From: Negativibacillus sp.
GTDB lineage: Bacteria; Bacillota; Clostridia; Oscillospirales; Ruminococcaceae
Length of the DNA stretch: 35,813 nt
NCBI GenBank assembly: GCA_020024325.1
Contig: JAHHTY010000014.1
Span: forward strand, 1-35,813
Direction: 5' to 3'
Shown: in pieces, positions 7,656 to 16,506 of the stretch
Layout: each line of letters begins with the position of its first letter
How positions within the stretch are numbered: position 1 is the stretch's first letter
Position numbers and translations under genes: made by a program
Notes under the pieces: generated by a model
Seen by the model: only the letters and a program-made list of their open reading frames with translations
Databases searched by the model: none
What the model was told of the DNA's origin: nothing

Positions 7656-8555
7656 ATGGAAAAAATAAAAGCAGTAATCGTTGGTTATGGCAACATCGGT
7701 CAGTACGCATTGCAGGCGCTGCAGGCGGCAGAAGACTTTGAAGTAGTTGGCGTAATTCGCCATCAGGTACAAAACCAGCCAAAGGAACTGGAAAACATCT
7801 GTGTTGTAGACGATGTAGATAAACTGCCGGTAAAACCACAAGTTGCTCTGTTGTGTCTGCCAACCCGCTCCGTAGAGGAGGCAGCAAAAAAATATCTTGC
7901 AAAAGGAATCAATACCGTGGATAGCTTTGATATCCATACAAAAATCTGGGAGCTTCATTGCTCACTGGATGAAGCTGCAAAACAGTCCGGTGCAGTTTCG
8001 ATTATCTCTGCAGGTTGGGACCCGGGTTCTGATTCTGTTGTTCGTACCCTTCTGGAGGCTTGCGCACCGAAAGGCATTACAGATACAAACTTCGGTCCGG
8101 GTATGAGCATGGGGCATTCGGTAGCGGCAAAAAGTAAAGAAGGTGTAAAAGAAGCACTTTCTATGACCATCCCGTTGGGAACCGGTATCCACAGAAGAAA
8201 TGTTTATATCGAGCTGGAAGACGGCTGCGATTTTGAAACAGTAAAACGCTCCATCATGGAGGATGATTATTTTAAACATGATGAAACTCATGTGATTGAG
8301 GTGCCGTCTGTTCAGGCACTTATGGATAAAGGACATGGGGTAAATATGGTTCGTAAGGGTGTTTCAGGCACCACACATAACCAGTTGTTCGAGTTTAACA
8401 TGAAGATCAATAACCCTGCGCTGACATCTCAGATTATGGTTGCCTGTGCAAGAGCAAGTATCTGCCAGCGCTCCGGATGCTATGTAATGCCGCAGCTGCC
8501 GGTGATGGATTTGCTTCCGGGTACATTGGAAGATAAAATCAGACGCCTGGTTTAA
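7656..8555 (+). CDS. ddh: meso-Diaminopimelate dehydrogenase
   Basis: It makes meso-2,6-diaminopimelate from tetrahydrodipicolinate, ammonia and NADPH, a one-step route to the peptidoglycan cross-linker and to lysine. The 299-residue product begins with a Rossmann motif, VGYGNIGQYAL (9-19). Family landmarks follow: VDSFDIHTKI around 89-98, then SAGWDPGSDSVVRTLLEA and FGPGMSMGHSVAAKS, and a C-terminal substrate domain containing the GTTHNQLFEFNMKINNP stretch. AAGGGA precedes ATG 7656. It has its own promoter. The Nudix gene follows after 91 bp with no terminator between, so read-through is likely. Confidence 0.95.
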   Translation: MEKIKAVIVGYGNIGQYALQALQAAEDFEVVGVIRHQVQNQPKELENICVVDDVDKLPVKPQVALLCLPTRSVEEAAKKYLAKGINTVDSFDIHTKIWELHCSLDEAAKQSGAVSIISAGWDPGSDSVVRTLLEACAPKGITDTNFGPGMSMGHSVAAKSKEGVKEALSMTIPLGTGIHRRNVYIELEDGCDFETVKRSIMEDDYFKHDETHVIEVPSVQALMDKGHGVNMVRKGVSGTTHNQLFEFNMKINNPALTSQIMVACARASICQRSGCYVMPQLPVMDLLPGTLEDKIRRLV

Positions 8556-8646
8556 CTTGATTGCTTCAGTAAAAACTGCTTTGTGATAACTGGGAACCCG
8601 ACATCACTGTTCTGCAAAAAGCAATAAATTGAAAGGGGAAATCAGG

Positions 8647-9168
8647 GTGGCAGAGTACTGGGATATTTATGATGTTGACCGCATAAAGACGCAAAGAACG
8701 CATCTTCGCGGAGAACCGATTGAAGATGGGGACTATCATTTGGTGGTGAATATCTGGATTTATAACAGCCAAGGAAAGGTCTTGCTGACTCAGCGTCACC
8801 CTCAAATTCCTTTTGGATTAAAGTGGGCATGTACCGGAGGCTCTGCTTTAGCAGGAGAGAATACTTTACAGGCTGCTATAAGGGAAACCAAAGAGGAAAT
8901 AGGAATCGATGTTGAACCTGAGGAATTGATATTGGCAGGACAGGAGCGGCGTCTTCACAGCTTTTTGGATACCTTTGTTGTTTGTAAAGAGATACAGCCA
9001 CAACAGATTGTAATGCAGGCGGAAGAAGTGGTTGATTTTTGTTGGGTAGATGAGGAAGAATATCGGGCAATGGAGCAAAAAGGTCTGCTGCACCCGGCAT
9101 TGAAAAATTTTTTTGAGATTTATCGTCCTCACATTCCAAAACAATTTTGGAAAAAAAGGCAAAAATAA
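8647..9168 (+). CDS. Nudix hydrolase, isopentenyl-isomerase-like group
   Basis: Nudix enzymes hydrolyse nucleoside diphosphates linked to other groups; some members isomerise IPP. The 173-residue product contains a complete Nudix box: G65-x5-E71-x7-R79-E80-x2-E83-E84-x-G86. The N-terminal layout (WDIYD, then KVLLTQRHP, then GLKWACTGG) resembles the IDI-like Nudix branch, whose substrates are mostly unknown. The frame opens at TTG 8629, but AAAGGGGAA at 8633-8641 fits the GTG at 8647 best. It follows ddh and ends at a strong bidirectional terminator. The substrate cannot be inferred. Confidence 0.88.
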   Translation: MAEYWDIYDVDRIKTQRTHLRGEPIEDGDYHLVVNIWIYNSQGKVLLTQRHPQIPFGLKWACTGGSALAGENTLQAAIRETKEEIGIDVEPEELILAGQERRLHSFLDTFVVCKEIQPQQIVMQAEEVVDFCWVDEEEYRAMEQKGLLHPALKNFFEIYRPHIPKQFWKKRQK

Positions 9169-9209
9169 AAAACAGGGATGCAGTTCATAGCGAACTGCAT
9201 CCCTGTTTT
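9169..9209. terminator. Bidirectional terminator between the Nudix and HPr-like genes
   Basis: A long perfect stem (CAGGGATGCAGTTC with GAACTGCATCCCTG) has flanking A and T runs and serves both converging genes. Confidence 0.9.
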
Positions 9210-9218
9210 AACTTTCAA

Positions 9219-9449
9219 TTATTTTACGATAAAAGGTTTGATGTCATTTAAAAAGTCAGCACAATCTTCAGAATGAATTTCCATTGTAATTTCCTTAGAA
9301 AGATCCAGGCTGAAAATACCCATGATAGATTTTGCATCGACAGCATATCTGCCGGAGAGAAGGTCAACATCAAAATTATATTTGGTAACGGCGTTGACAA
9401 AGGCTTTGACATCGTTGATGGTTCTGAGCATGATTTTTTCCCGTTTCAT
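9219..9449 (-). CDS. HPr-like protein lacking the active-site histidine
   Basis: The 76-residue protein aligns with the PTS phosphocarrier HPr over its second half. VDAKSIMGIFSLDL (37-50) is the regulatory serine segment, with Ser41 equivalent to Ser46 of HPr. The first half keeps the fold pattern (AFVNAVTKYNFDVDL) but the GLHARPA loop with His15 is missing. It therefore cannot carry PEP-derived phosphate at that site, but could still be serine-phosphorylated, as with Crh of Bacillus. AAAGGAGAG precedes the ATG, and a consensus-like promoter (9538-9566, minus strand) drives it. No PTS enzymes, HPr kinase or CcpA are in the window. A regulatory role is inference. Confidence 0.8.
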   Translation of the reverse strand: MKREKIMLRTINDVKAFVNAVTKYNFDVDLLSGRYAVDAKSIMGIFSLDLSKEITMEIHSEDCADFLNDIKPFIVK

Positions 9450-9537
9450 GTAAAATCTCTCCTTTGTTTTAGGAAAATGTCACCGGATTTCGGACGAAGA
9501 TTTTGTCCAAAGGCGGTTGTATTTATTGTTTAAATTC

Positions 9538-9566
9538 ATTATAATTTATTTATGCAACATTTTCAA
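9538..9566 (-). promoter_or_regulatory. Promoter of the HPr-like gene
   Basis: On the minus strand, TTGAAA (9561-9566), a 17-bp spacer and TATAAT (9538-9543), about 90 bp before the start codon. Confidence 0.75.
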
Positions 9567-9668
9567 TAGTTTTGACATAGAAAGATTTTGAAGCCATTCT
9601 ATTTAAACGGGAACAATCCTTGAATTGCTCCTAATTCAGCTGGCAAAAAGCCAGAGAAAAGAGGAAAT

Positions 9669-10964
9669 ATGCGAGCAGCATTTTACACCTTGGGCTGTAA
9701 GGTGAACCAGTATGAAACACAAATTTTAATTCAGCAATTTTCTGCTTACGGGTATGACATTGTGGACAGCAGTGATGTGGCAGATATTTATGTTATTAAC
9801 TCCTGCACCGTTACAGCGTCGGGAGATAAAAAAACAAGACAGATTATCCATCGTATGAAGCGTACAAGCCCCGGTGCTGTCATTGCACTGACAGGCTGTT
9901 TTCCACAGGCATTTCCGGAAGAAGCACAAAAAATGCAAGAGGTTGATATTCTGGTGGGGGCAGGAGAAAAGAAAAAGGTGCTGGATTATGTCAACCAGTA
10001 TCTCAAAGACGGAAAAAGAATTGTCAGCATTACCCCACACACTAAGGAAGAACGCTTTGAGCAAATGCACGCCGATAACTTTTTAGAGCGAACCCGTGCC
10101 TTTGTTAAAATTCAGGACGGATGCGAGCACTATTGCTCCTACTGCATTATTCCGTATGCAAGGGGATTTAACCGTTCCAAACCACTGGAAGATTTAAAAA
10201 TGGAGCTGTATGACCTGAGTGCAAAAGGATATCGAGAGGTTGTTTTAGTAGGTATTGACCTGTCTAGCTACGGTAAAGATATTGGCTGCCATCTGGTCGA
10301 TGCAGTTACCCTTGCCTGTACCACTCAGGGAATTGAGAGGGTGCGTCTTGGCTCTTTGGAGCCTTTAATTCTCACCGATAAAAATTTGGAGATTTTAGCA
10401 GGGCTTCCAAAGTTTTGCCCACAGTTCCACCTGTCGCTGCAAAGCGGATGTGATGCGACCCTCAAGCGCATGAATCGCCATTATGACACCGCATTTTATC
10501 GGGAACTGGTAGCAAGAATTCGGGCAAAATTTGAAAACCCTTCTATCACAACCGATTTGATGGTCGGTTTCCCGGGAGAAACAGAGGAGGAGTTTTTGCA
10601 GTCGCTTAATTTTGCAAAAGAAATTGGTTTTGCAAAAGTTCATGTGTTTGCTTACTCTATCCGTCCGGGAACTCGTGCGGCAAAGATGCCGGATCAGCTG
10701 ACAAATCATCAAAAAGAAGAACGCAGCCATAAAATGTCCGCTGTGACCGAACAAACCAGAAGAGAATTTTTAAAAACTCAGGTGGGAATGACCGAAAGCG
10801 TCCTGTTTGAAACCGAACGGATAGATGGGATGCAGCATGGATATACCAAAAATTATACGCCGGTGTGTGTTCACAGCGACAGAGAACTGTGCGGAGAAAT
10901 CCATGCTGTTAAAATTGTGCAGGCAATGGACGACTACTGCATTGGTGAACTGGAAAACGAGTAA
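9669..10964 (+). CDS. mtaB: tRNA t6A37 methylthiotransferase MtaB
   Basis: This radical SAM enzyme converts t6A to ms2t6A at position 37 of ANN-decoding tRNAs. The 431-residue product has the three-domain methylthiotransferase layout. The N-terminal MTTase domain has cysteines C10, C46 and C77 for the auxiliary 4Fe-4S cluster. The radical SAM core has C152-x3-C156-x2-C159 (CEHYCSYC). A short C-terminal TRAM-like domain lies at about 370-431. The opening 'FYTLGCKVNQYET' and the phrase SLQSGCDATLKRMNR are typical of the MtaB/YqeV branch as distinct from MiaB or RimO. AAGAGGAAAT lies just before ATG 9669. It is followed 177 bp later by purL, which has its own -10 element. Confidence 0.93.
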   Translation: MRAAFYTLGCKVNQYETQILIQQFSAYGYDIVDSSDVADIYVINSCTVTASGDKKTRQIIHRMKRTSPGAVIALTGCFPQAFPEEAQKMQEVDILVGAGEKKKVLDYVNQYLKDGKRIVSITPHTKEERFEQMHADNFLERTRAFVKIQDGCEHYCSYCIIPYARGFNRSKPLEDLKMELYDLSAKGYREVVLVGIDLSSYGKDIGCHLVDAVTLACTTQGIERVRLGSLEPLILTDKNLEILAGLPKFCPQFHLSLQSGCDATLKRMNRHYDTAFYRELVARIRAKFENPSITTDLMVGFPGETEEEFLQSLNFAKEIGFAKVHVFAYSIRPGTRAAKMPDQLTNHQKEERSHKMSAVTEQTRREFLKTQVGMTESVLFETERIDGMQHGYTKNYTPVCVHSDRELCGEIHAVKIVQAMDDYCIGELENE

Positions 10965-11054
10965 AAAAACCGTTTCCGAGCCTACCTACCAAAAGTTGAG
11001 AGAAAAAAGGGAATTCTTTCGGATAATGTCAATATATCAACCTTTGGCGGATTA

Positions 11055-11063
11055 TGGTATAAT
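11055..11063 (+). promoter_or_regulatory. Extended -10 promoter element of purL
   Basis: TGG followed by TATAAT at 11058-11063 forms an extended -10; no good -35 is visible at 17 bp. It lies about 77 bp before the purL start. No purine or PRPP riboswitch signature was recognised in the short leader. Confidence 0.6.
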
Positions 11064-11140
11064 GAAGTAAAACACCTTTCCTGTTTAGGAAGAGAAAGTA
11101 TCAAGAAAAAAACCAGAAAAGTTTTTTAGGAGTGTGAAGT

Positions 11141-14100
11141 ATGTCAGTTTACAGAGTTTATGTTGAAAAGAAACTTCCTTTTGCTGTCGAAGCACAGGGA
11201 GTTCTTTCGGATATTCATAATTCCTTGGGTATCCATTCCGCATCCTCCGTCCGCATTCTTAATCGTTATGATGTAGAAGATATTTCTAAAGAAGATTTTG
11301 AGCTTGCTAAGAAAACCATTTTCTCCGAGCCACAGGTGGACAATGTTTATGACAATCTGCCTTGCTTTGAGGAAGGGGAAAAAGTATTTGCAGTTCAGTT
11401 TTTGCCGGGTCAGTTTGACCAGCGTGCCGATTCTGCTGCACAGTGTATTCAGTTGGCAGCCCAGAACGAGCGTCCGACAGTCGCTTCTGCAAAGGTGTAT
11501 GTAATCAGTGGTATCTCTGATGAAGAGCTTGTCCGCATCAAAGCAAACCTGATTAACCCTGTGGAGTCTATGGAGGCATCTTTAGAGGAAGTACAGACTC
11601 TGCATACTCCATTTGATGTTCCTGCCGATGTAGCGGTTCTGCAAGGGTTCTGTGCATTGGATCAGGAAGGATTAAACGACTTTATTAAAAACTATGGTCT
11701 GGCAATGGATTTGGGTGACATCACCTTCTGCCAGAAATATTTTAAAGAAACAGAGCAGCGTGACCCTACTATCACAGAAATCCGCATGATTGATACCTAC
11801 TGGTCTGACCACTGCCGTCACACCACTTTTTCTACCCAGATTGAAGATGTAGATATTGAGAGCGATTATATTAAAGATGCTTACAATGAATATCTTCAGC
11901 TGAGAGAAACCGTTCATGCAGGCAAAAACAAACCAATGACCCTGATGGATTTAGCAACCATCGGTGCAAAAGCACTCAAGAAAAAAGGAATGCTCAATTC
12001 TTTGGATGAGTCTGAGGAAATCAACGCTTGCTCTGTAAAAATTAAAGTAGACGTTGACGGTCAGGAAGAAGACTGGCTGCTTCAGTTTAAAAACGAAACC
12101 CATAACCATCCAACCGAGATTGAACCATTTGGCGGCGCTGCAACCTGCTTGGGCGGTGCTATCCGTGACCCACTGTCCGGACGTGCATATGTATATCAGG
12201 CAATGCGTGTAACCGGTGCAGCAAACCCACTGACCCCGTTTGAAGATACCATCAAAGGCAAACTGCCACAGAAAAAGATTGTTACCACAGCAGCTGCTGG
12301 TTACAGCTCTTACGGCAACCAGATTGGTCTTGCTACCGGACAGGTAAACGAAATCTATCATCCGGGCTATGTTGCAAAACGTATGGAAGTTGGTGCCGTA
12401 GTTGGCGCTGTTCCGGCAGAAAATGTTGTCCGCGAAGAGCCGGCAGCAGGCGATGTTGTTATCCTGCTGGGCGGTAAAACAGGACGTGACGGCTGCGGCG
12501 GTGCAACCGGTTCCTCGAAATCCCACAATGTAGAGTCCCTCTCCAGCTGTGGTGCAGAGGTACAGAAGGGCAACCCACCGGAAGAAAGAAAGATTCAGCG
12601 TCTGTTCCGCAACGGCGATGTTACCCGCATGATCAAACGCTGTAACGACTTTGGTGCAGGCGGCGTTTCTGTTGCAATCGGTGAGCTTGCAGATGGTCTT
12701 AAAATCAATCTGGACATGGTTCCAAAGAAATATGACGGTCTGGACGGTACCGAGCTTGCAATCAGTGAGTCTCAGGAAAGAATGGCTGTTGTTGTTGCAA
12801 AAGAGAATGTAGAAAAATTCATGGATGCAGCAGACAAAGAAAACCTGAGAGCTACTGTTGTTGCAGAGGTTACCGCTGACCCAAGATTGGTAATGTTCTG
12901 GAGAGAAAAGAAAATCGTTGACCTTTCCAGAGCTTTCCTTAACTCGAACGGTGCAGCTAAATATACAAAAGTTGTTGTAAAGAAAGCTGAGAAAAAAGAG
13001 TGCGGACATTGCTGCTGCAAGAACGGCGTTTCTGTAAAAGAAAGATTTGCAAAAGTGATGTCTGACCTGAATGTATGTTCTCAAAAAGGTCTATCCGACC
13101 GCTTTGACTCCACCATCGGTGCAAACACTGTTGTAATGCCATACGGCGGTAAAAGACAGCTGACCCCATCTCAGGCAATGGTTGCTAAAATTCCAATGCG
13201 TCACGGCGAAACCAATACCTGCTCGGTTATGGCATGGGGCTTTAACCCATATATTTCCGAAGAATGTCCATTCCGTGGTGCAATGCTGGCAGTTGTAGAG
13301 TCTATTGCAAAGGTAATTGCAGTGGGCGGCAGCAGAGAAAAATGCTGGCTGAGCTTCCAGGAATATTTTGAAAAGATTGGAAACGATGCGGAAAAATGGG
13401 GCAAACCATTCCAGGCACTGCTCGGTGCTCTTAAAGCTCAGCTGGAACTCAGTTGTGCTGCAATCGGCGGTAAAGACTCGATGTCCGGTTCCTTTGAAGA
13501 TCTGCACGTTCCGCCAACACTGATTTCCTTCGCAGTTTCGGTTGCTAAGGTTCAGAATGTTGTTACCAATGAGTTTAAACAGCCAAACAGCAAGGTATAC
13601 CTGCTGACACCGGATTATGATGAAAACGGACTGCCTGTTTTTGAAAGCGTTCGCAAAGTATTTGACCACATGGAAAGCCTGATTGCTACCGGCAAGGTAA
13701 AAGCAGCAGCAACCCTCGGCTTTAAAGGTCTGGGCGAAGCAATCTGTAAGATGGGCTTTGGTAACGGTATTGGTTTTGCGGCAAATGAACAACTGCACCA
13801 TCTGTTTAAACCGGCTTACGGCAGCTTTGTTTTTGAAGCTTCCGAAGAACTGGATACCTTTGCAAAATGTATCGGTCACACCACAGAAGAATATGCAGTT
13901 AGCGTAAACGGCGAAACTGTCGACCTTGCCCAAATCCAGAACGATTGGGAAGCAAAACTGGAACCTGTTTACCCAATGATTACAAAGACACCAAAAATTA
14001 TTCTCCCTTCTTATAACTATGAGTGCAAAGAACACGCTCATTCGGGTGTTAAGATTGCTCAGCCAAGAGTTCTGATTCCTGTATTCCCGGGAACAAACTG

Positions 14101-14860
14101 TGAATATGATACTGCTCGTGCATTTGAACGTGCAGGTGCAAAGGCTGACATCATAGTAATCCGCAACAAGACTTCTGAACAAATCAGAGAGTCGGTACAG
14201 CTGATCAAAGAAAAGATTGCACAGACTCAGATTATTGCAATCCCGGGCGGCTTCTCCGGCGGTGATGAACCGGAAGGTTCTGCTAAATTTATTGCATCCT
14301 TCTTCCGCAACCCACAGATTACCGAAGCTGTTATGGATATGCTCAAGAACAAAGACGGTTTGATGTGCGGTATCTGCAACGGTTTCCAGGCTCTGGTAAA
14401 ACTGGGACTTGTTCCATTCGGCGAAATTATCACTACCGATGATACCTGCCCAACTCTGACATATAACTTGATTAACCGTCATCAGTCGGGTCTTGTACGT
14501 ACCAGAATCGCATCCAACAAATCTCCATGGTTGATGCACACCAACGTCGGTGATATTCATACCATCGCAATCTCTCATGGTGAAGGTCGCTTTGTTGCAA
14601 GTGAAGAAATGCTTAGCAAGATGGCAGAAAATGGTCAGATTGCAACTCAGTATGTTGATTTGGAAGGCAAACCGACTCTGGATTACCGCTTCAATCCAAA
14701 TGGCTCTGTCAATGCTATCGAAGGTATCACTTCCCCGGATGGCAGAGTATTCGGTAAGATGGCTCACTCTGAGCGTTACACCAACGGACTCTACCTCAAT
14801 GTGGATGGCGAAAAAGATCAGAAGATGTTTGCAGGTGCTGTTGACTACTTCAGAGATTAG
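11141..14860 (+). CDS. purL: Phosphoribosylformylglycinamidine synthase, large fused PurL type
   Basis: It catalyses the fourth step of purine synthesis: FGAR + glutamine + ATP to FGAM. The 1239-residue chain fuses synthetase and glutaminase, so no separate PurS or PurQ is needed. The FGAM synthetase core has an ATP/substrate motif ETHNHPTEIEPFGGAAT near 317-333 and a second AIRS-like half around 670-960. From about 975 a class I glutamine amidotransferase domain follows (PVFPGTNCEYD), with nucleophile C1079 (CGICNGFQ) and H1146/E1148 (SHGEGR). A cysteine cluster, CGHCCCKNG at 621-629, sits in the linker between the two halves and is unusual. AGGAGTG precedes ATG 11141. No other pur gene is in the window, so it is expressed as a single gene. 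Confidence 0.95.
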   Translation: MSVYRVYVEKKLPFAVEAQGVLSDIHNSLGIHSASSVRILNRYDVEDISKEDFELAKKTIFSEPQVDNVYDNLPCFEEGEKVFAVQFLPGQFDQRADSAAQCIQLAAQNERPTVASAKVYVISGISDEELVRIKANLINPVESMEASLEEVQTLHTPFDVPADVAVLQGFCALDQEGLNDFIKNYGLAMDLGDITFCQKYFKETEQRDPTITEIRMIDTYWSDHCRHTTFSTQIEDVDIESDYIKDAYNEYLQLRETVHAGKNKPMTLMDLATIGAKALKKKGMLNSLDESEEINACSVKIKVDVDGQEEDWLLQFKNETHNHPTEIEPFGGAATCLGGAIRDPLSGRAYVYQAMRVTGAANPLTPFEDTIKGKLPQKKIVTTAAAGYSSYGNQIGLATGQVNEIYHPGYVAKRMEVGAVVGAVPAENVVREEPAAGDVVILLGGKTGRDGCGGATGSSKSHNVESLSSCGAEVQKGNPPEERKIQRLFRNGDVTRMIKRCNDFGAGGVSVAIGELADGLKINLDMVPKKYDGLDGTELAISESQERMAVVVAKENVEKFMDAADKENLRATVVAEVTADPRLVMFWREKKIVDLSRAFLNSNGAAKYTKVVVKKAEKKECGHCCCKNGVSVKERFAKVMSDLNVCSQKGLSDRFDSTIGANTVVMPYGGKRQLTPSQAMVAKIPMRHGETNTCSVMAWGFNPYISEECPFRGAMLAVVESIAKVIAVGGSREKCWLSFQEYFEKIGNDAEKWGKPFQALLGALKAQLELSCAAIGGKDSMSGSFEDLHVPPTLISFAVSVAKVQNVVTNEFKQPNSKVYLLTPDYDENGLPVFESVRKVFDHMESLIATGKVKAAATLGFKGLGEAICKMGFGNGIGFAANEQLHHLFKPAYGSFVFEASEELDTFAKCIGHTTEEYAVSVNGETVDLAQIQNDWEAKLEPVYPMITKTPKIILPSYNYECKEHAHSGVKIAQPRVLIPVFPGTNCEYDTARAFERAGAKADIIVIRNKTSEQIRESVQLIKEKIAQTQIIAIPGGFSGGDEPEGSAKFIASFFRNPQITEAVMDMLKNKDGLMCGICNGFQALVKLGLVPFGEIITTDDTCPTLTYNLINRHQSGLVRTRIASNKSPWLMHTNVGDIHTIAISHGEGRFVASEEMLSKMAENGQIATQYVDLEGKPTLDYRFNPNGSVNAIEGITSPDGRVFGKMAHSERYTNGLYLNVDGEKDQKMFAGAVDYFRD

Positions 14861-14921
14861 TCTTTATAAAACGGTTATGTATAAAAACACCAAACTTTTT
14901 CAGTGGGTGTTTGTAAGACAG

Positions 14922-14957
14922 GAAAAGAGAGCATATCACTTGATACGCTCTCTTTTC
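14922..14957 (+). terminator. Terminator after purL
   Basis: An AAAAGAGAGC / GCTCTCTTTT stem, extended inward with one mismatch. An additional AACACC/GGTGTT hairpin lies at 14886-14912. Confidence 0.8.
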
Positions 14958-14975
14958 TGTATGTTTAGACTTTAA

Positions 14976-15338
14976 GAAACTACCTCCCAAACAATACCTT
15001 ACGGCTTATTTTAGTCTATATAAAATCTTGCTGTTAAAATGGCATATACTCCATTTATTTAATAAATTTCACTCTGTTTTTTCAGTTATATTTTTGCCCG
15101 ATGATAGACGAGTATCCTCTGGATGTTTGGATAATCAAAGCATCATATTTAAAAAAATCATTTTGTGATGTTTTATTTTTCTTGTTGCTGTACCCACTCG
15201 TTTTATTAAAATCAAAACCTTCAGCCTCAAAAAATTTTTGGAAAAATCCCATAAGAAGATGAGGATTCACTCAACTGATTTTGAGGGCAGGGAGCTTTTC
15301 ATAAAATCAAAGAAAGTCAGAAGGAAAGAAGGAACCCT
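14976..15338. other. Intergenic region with a possible decayed minus-strand reading frame
   Basis: Within this stretch a minus-strand frame at 15082-15270 is open for 62 codons from a GTG, or 56 from ATG 15252. Neither start has a ribosome binding site. The predicted peptide (rich in F, K, N, S) matches no family I know and ends SSIIGQKYN. It may be the remnant of a lost gene or chance. The rest is AT-rich and featureless. Confidence 0.3.
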
Positions 15339-16193
15339 ATGAAACAATCATTTTCTTATCAACCGGCACAGGCAGATAAGACGGACTATCTGTTTTCGGT
15401 TTTGTGTGTTATTGCAGTGCTTAATCTGATACCGCTGCCGCTGACAGCCATTGTTGCAATTTTTTGGATAAAAAAATATCAGCTTCCTTTTATGGGGCAA
15501 GGATTTTCTAAAAAGATAAATGGTAAAAAACTGCTTCAGATGCTGCTTCTGCTTTTATCAGGAGCTGCGGTTGGAGTGTTTGGCTGGGTTAGTGAAATGC
15601 AGCTGAAATTTGCGTTAGAAAATTTTTTATTGGGACAAAGTGAAGTAATTCCGATTGTAGCTGTCCGCAGTGAAGGCTCATTGCTGTTGTCGCTGCTGGT
15701 TGGTTTTATTACGGCATTGGTGGTTGAACTTGCCTTTCGGCATTGCTTATATGGTGAGTGGAGTAAATATGGGATTGTATCGGCAATTATCGGAATCGGA
15801 GTTATCTCGATGCTGCTTGCTCCAATAGAGCAGTGGCTGTCTGTGCTTGTGATGAGTTTGGGTGCGGCAATCGTTTATGAGGTTACCCAATGTGTTGTTA
15901 TGACAACCATCTTTCATGTAGGGTATCTGTGGATACAAAGCTTGATTATGGCATCGGAACAACCGTTGCAGTCTGTTTTGGTGGGGGTAGTTGCTTTAGT
16001 GGCAGCAGCTGTTTTATTGATGTTGACACTGAAACTTTCTCCAAATTGGGAAAGCACAAAAACAAAAATCAAAGTCCAGCAGGAAAACAAAATAAAGCAT
16101 CCATATGTATTTCGGGCAAGTTATAATTTTTTTGTAGTTGTGTTGGTTTTATTCCAAACAATGCCGTTGTGGTATCCAAAATTTTTTGGCTAA
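15339..16193 (+). CDS. Multi-pass membrane protein, degenerate CPBP (Abi)-like
   Basis: The 284-residue protein has about seven hydrophobic segments (roughly 17-45, 66-84, 114-132, 144-162, 166-200, 208-232, 258-275). The middle resembles CPBP intramembrane proteases: E130 plus FR at 133-134 correspond to the EExxxR motif, and IFHVGYLW (H193) to the last histidine motif. However, the first glutamate of the pair is V129 and the middle FxxxH histidine is absent (SMLLAPIEQ). It is thus probably catalytically dead, or a distant relative. The start at ATG 15339 follows AAGGAAAGAAGGAA. It stands alone, and no terminator is visible behind it. Assignment to CPBP is tentative. Confidence 0.6.
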   Translation: MKQSFSYQPAQADKTDYLFSVLCVIAVLNLIPLPLTAIVAIFWIKKYQLPFMGQGFSKKINGKKLLQMLLLLLSGAAVGVFGWVSEMQLKFALENFLLGQSEVIPIVAVRSEGSLLLSLLVGFITALVVELAFRHCLYGEWSKYGIVSAIIGIGVISMLLAPIEQWLSVLVMSLGAAIVYEVTQCVVMTTIFHVGYLWIQSLIMASEQPLQSVLVGVVALVAAAVLLMLTLKLSPNWESTKTKIKVQQENKIKHPYVFRASYNFFVVVLVLFQTMPLWYPKFFG

Positions 16194-16323
16194 AAAAATG
16201 CTTTTACAAAGATAGTAACGAACACCTTTTCACACATTCTAAAAAAATGTATCATAAAGCCCCAGCACTTTCGGGCAAGCTACAAAAAATGCCGTAAATA
16301 GGGGGAAAATCCTGTTTTACCTG

Positions 16324-16352
16324 TTGACAAATAACCTGTAAAATACTATAAT
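16324..16352 (+). promoter_or_regulatory. Perfect consensus promoter of the yceD-rpmF operon
   Basis: TTGACA (16324-16329), a 17-bp spacer and TATAAT (16347-16352), as expected for a strongly expressed ribosomal-protein operon. Confidence 0.88.
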
Positions 16353-16358
16353 AAATTC

Positions 16359-16506
16359 GTTACGGACTGATTCGGAGGGGTAAGTCTGCCCCGGAAAGGT
16401 CGGCTTCTGGCGGAGCGGACGGGGTCAGTTTGTGCTGCAGCAGGCCCGAAGCAACGCTGTTGCAGATGAAATGGGAAATACCATTTGAATGGGAAAGGAA
16501 GTTACT
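16359..16506 (+). ncRNA. Structured GC-rich 5' leader of yceD-rpmF (candidate cis-regulatory RNA)
   Basis: The leader is about 148 nt and clearly richer in G and C than the flanks. Foldable elements are a 7-bp closing helix GACTGAT/GTCAGTT (two G-U), a CCCCG/CGGGG helix (about 16389-16393 with 16420-16424) containing GCTTC-TGGC-GGAGC, a 9-bp helix CTGCAGCAG/CTGTTGCAG (16435-16443 with 16457-16465), and AAATGG/CCATTT (16469-16474 with 16481-16486) just before the ribosome binding site. It is not one of the leader families I can name. Regulation by L32 or another factor is inference. Confidence 0.5.

Noticed and set aside
11064..11140. Purine or PRPP riboswitch ahead of purL
   Set aside because: The leader is only about 70 nt and lacks the conserved three-way junction bases.
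11951..13084. A 377-codon minus-strand open frame opposite purL
   Set aside because: Same reasons: a shadow of the purL codon bias.
13091..14767. A 558-codon minus-strand open frame opposite purL
   Set aside because: It has no ribosome binding site or family motifs, and its cysteine/phenylalanine-rich composition is what the complement of a strongly biased gene gives. PurL on + is certain.
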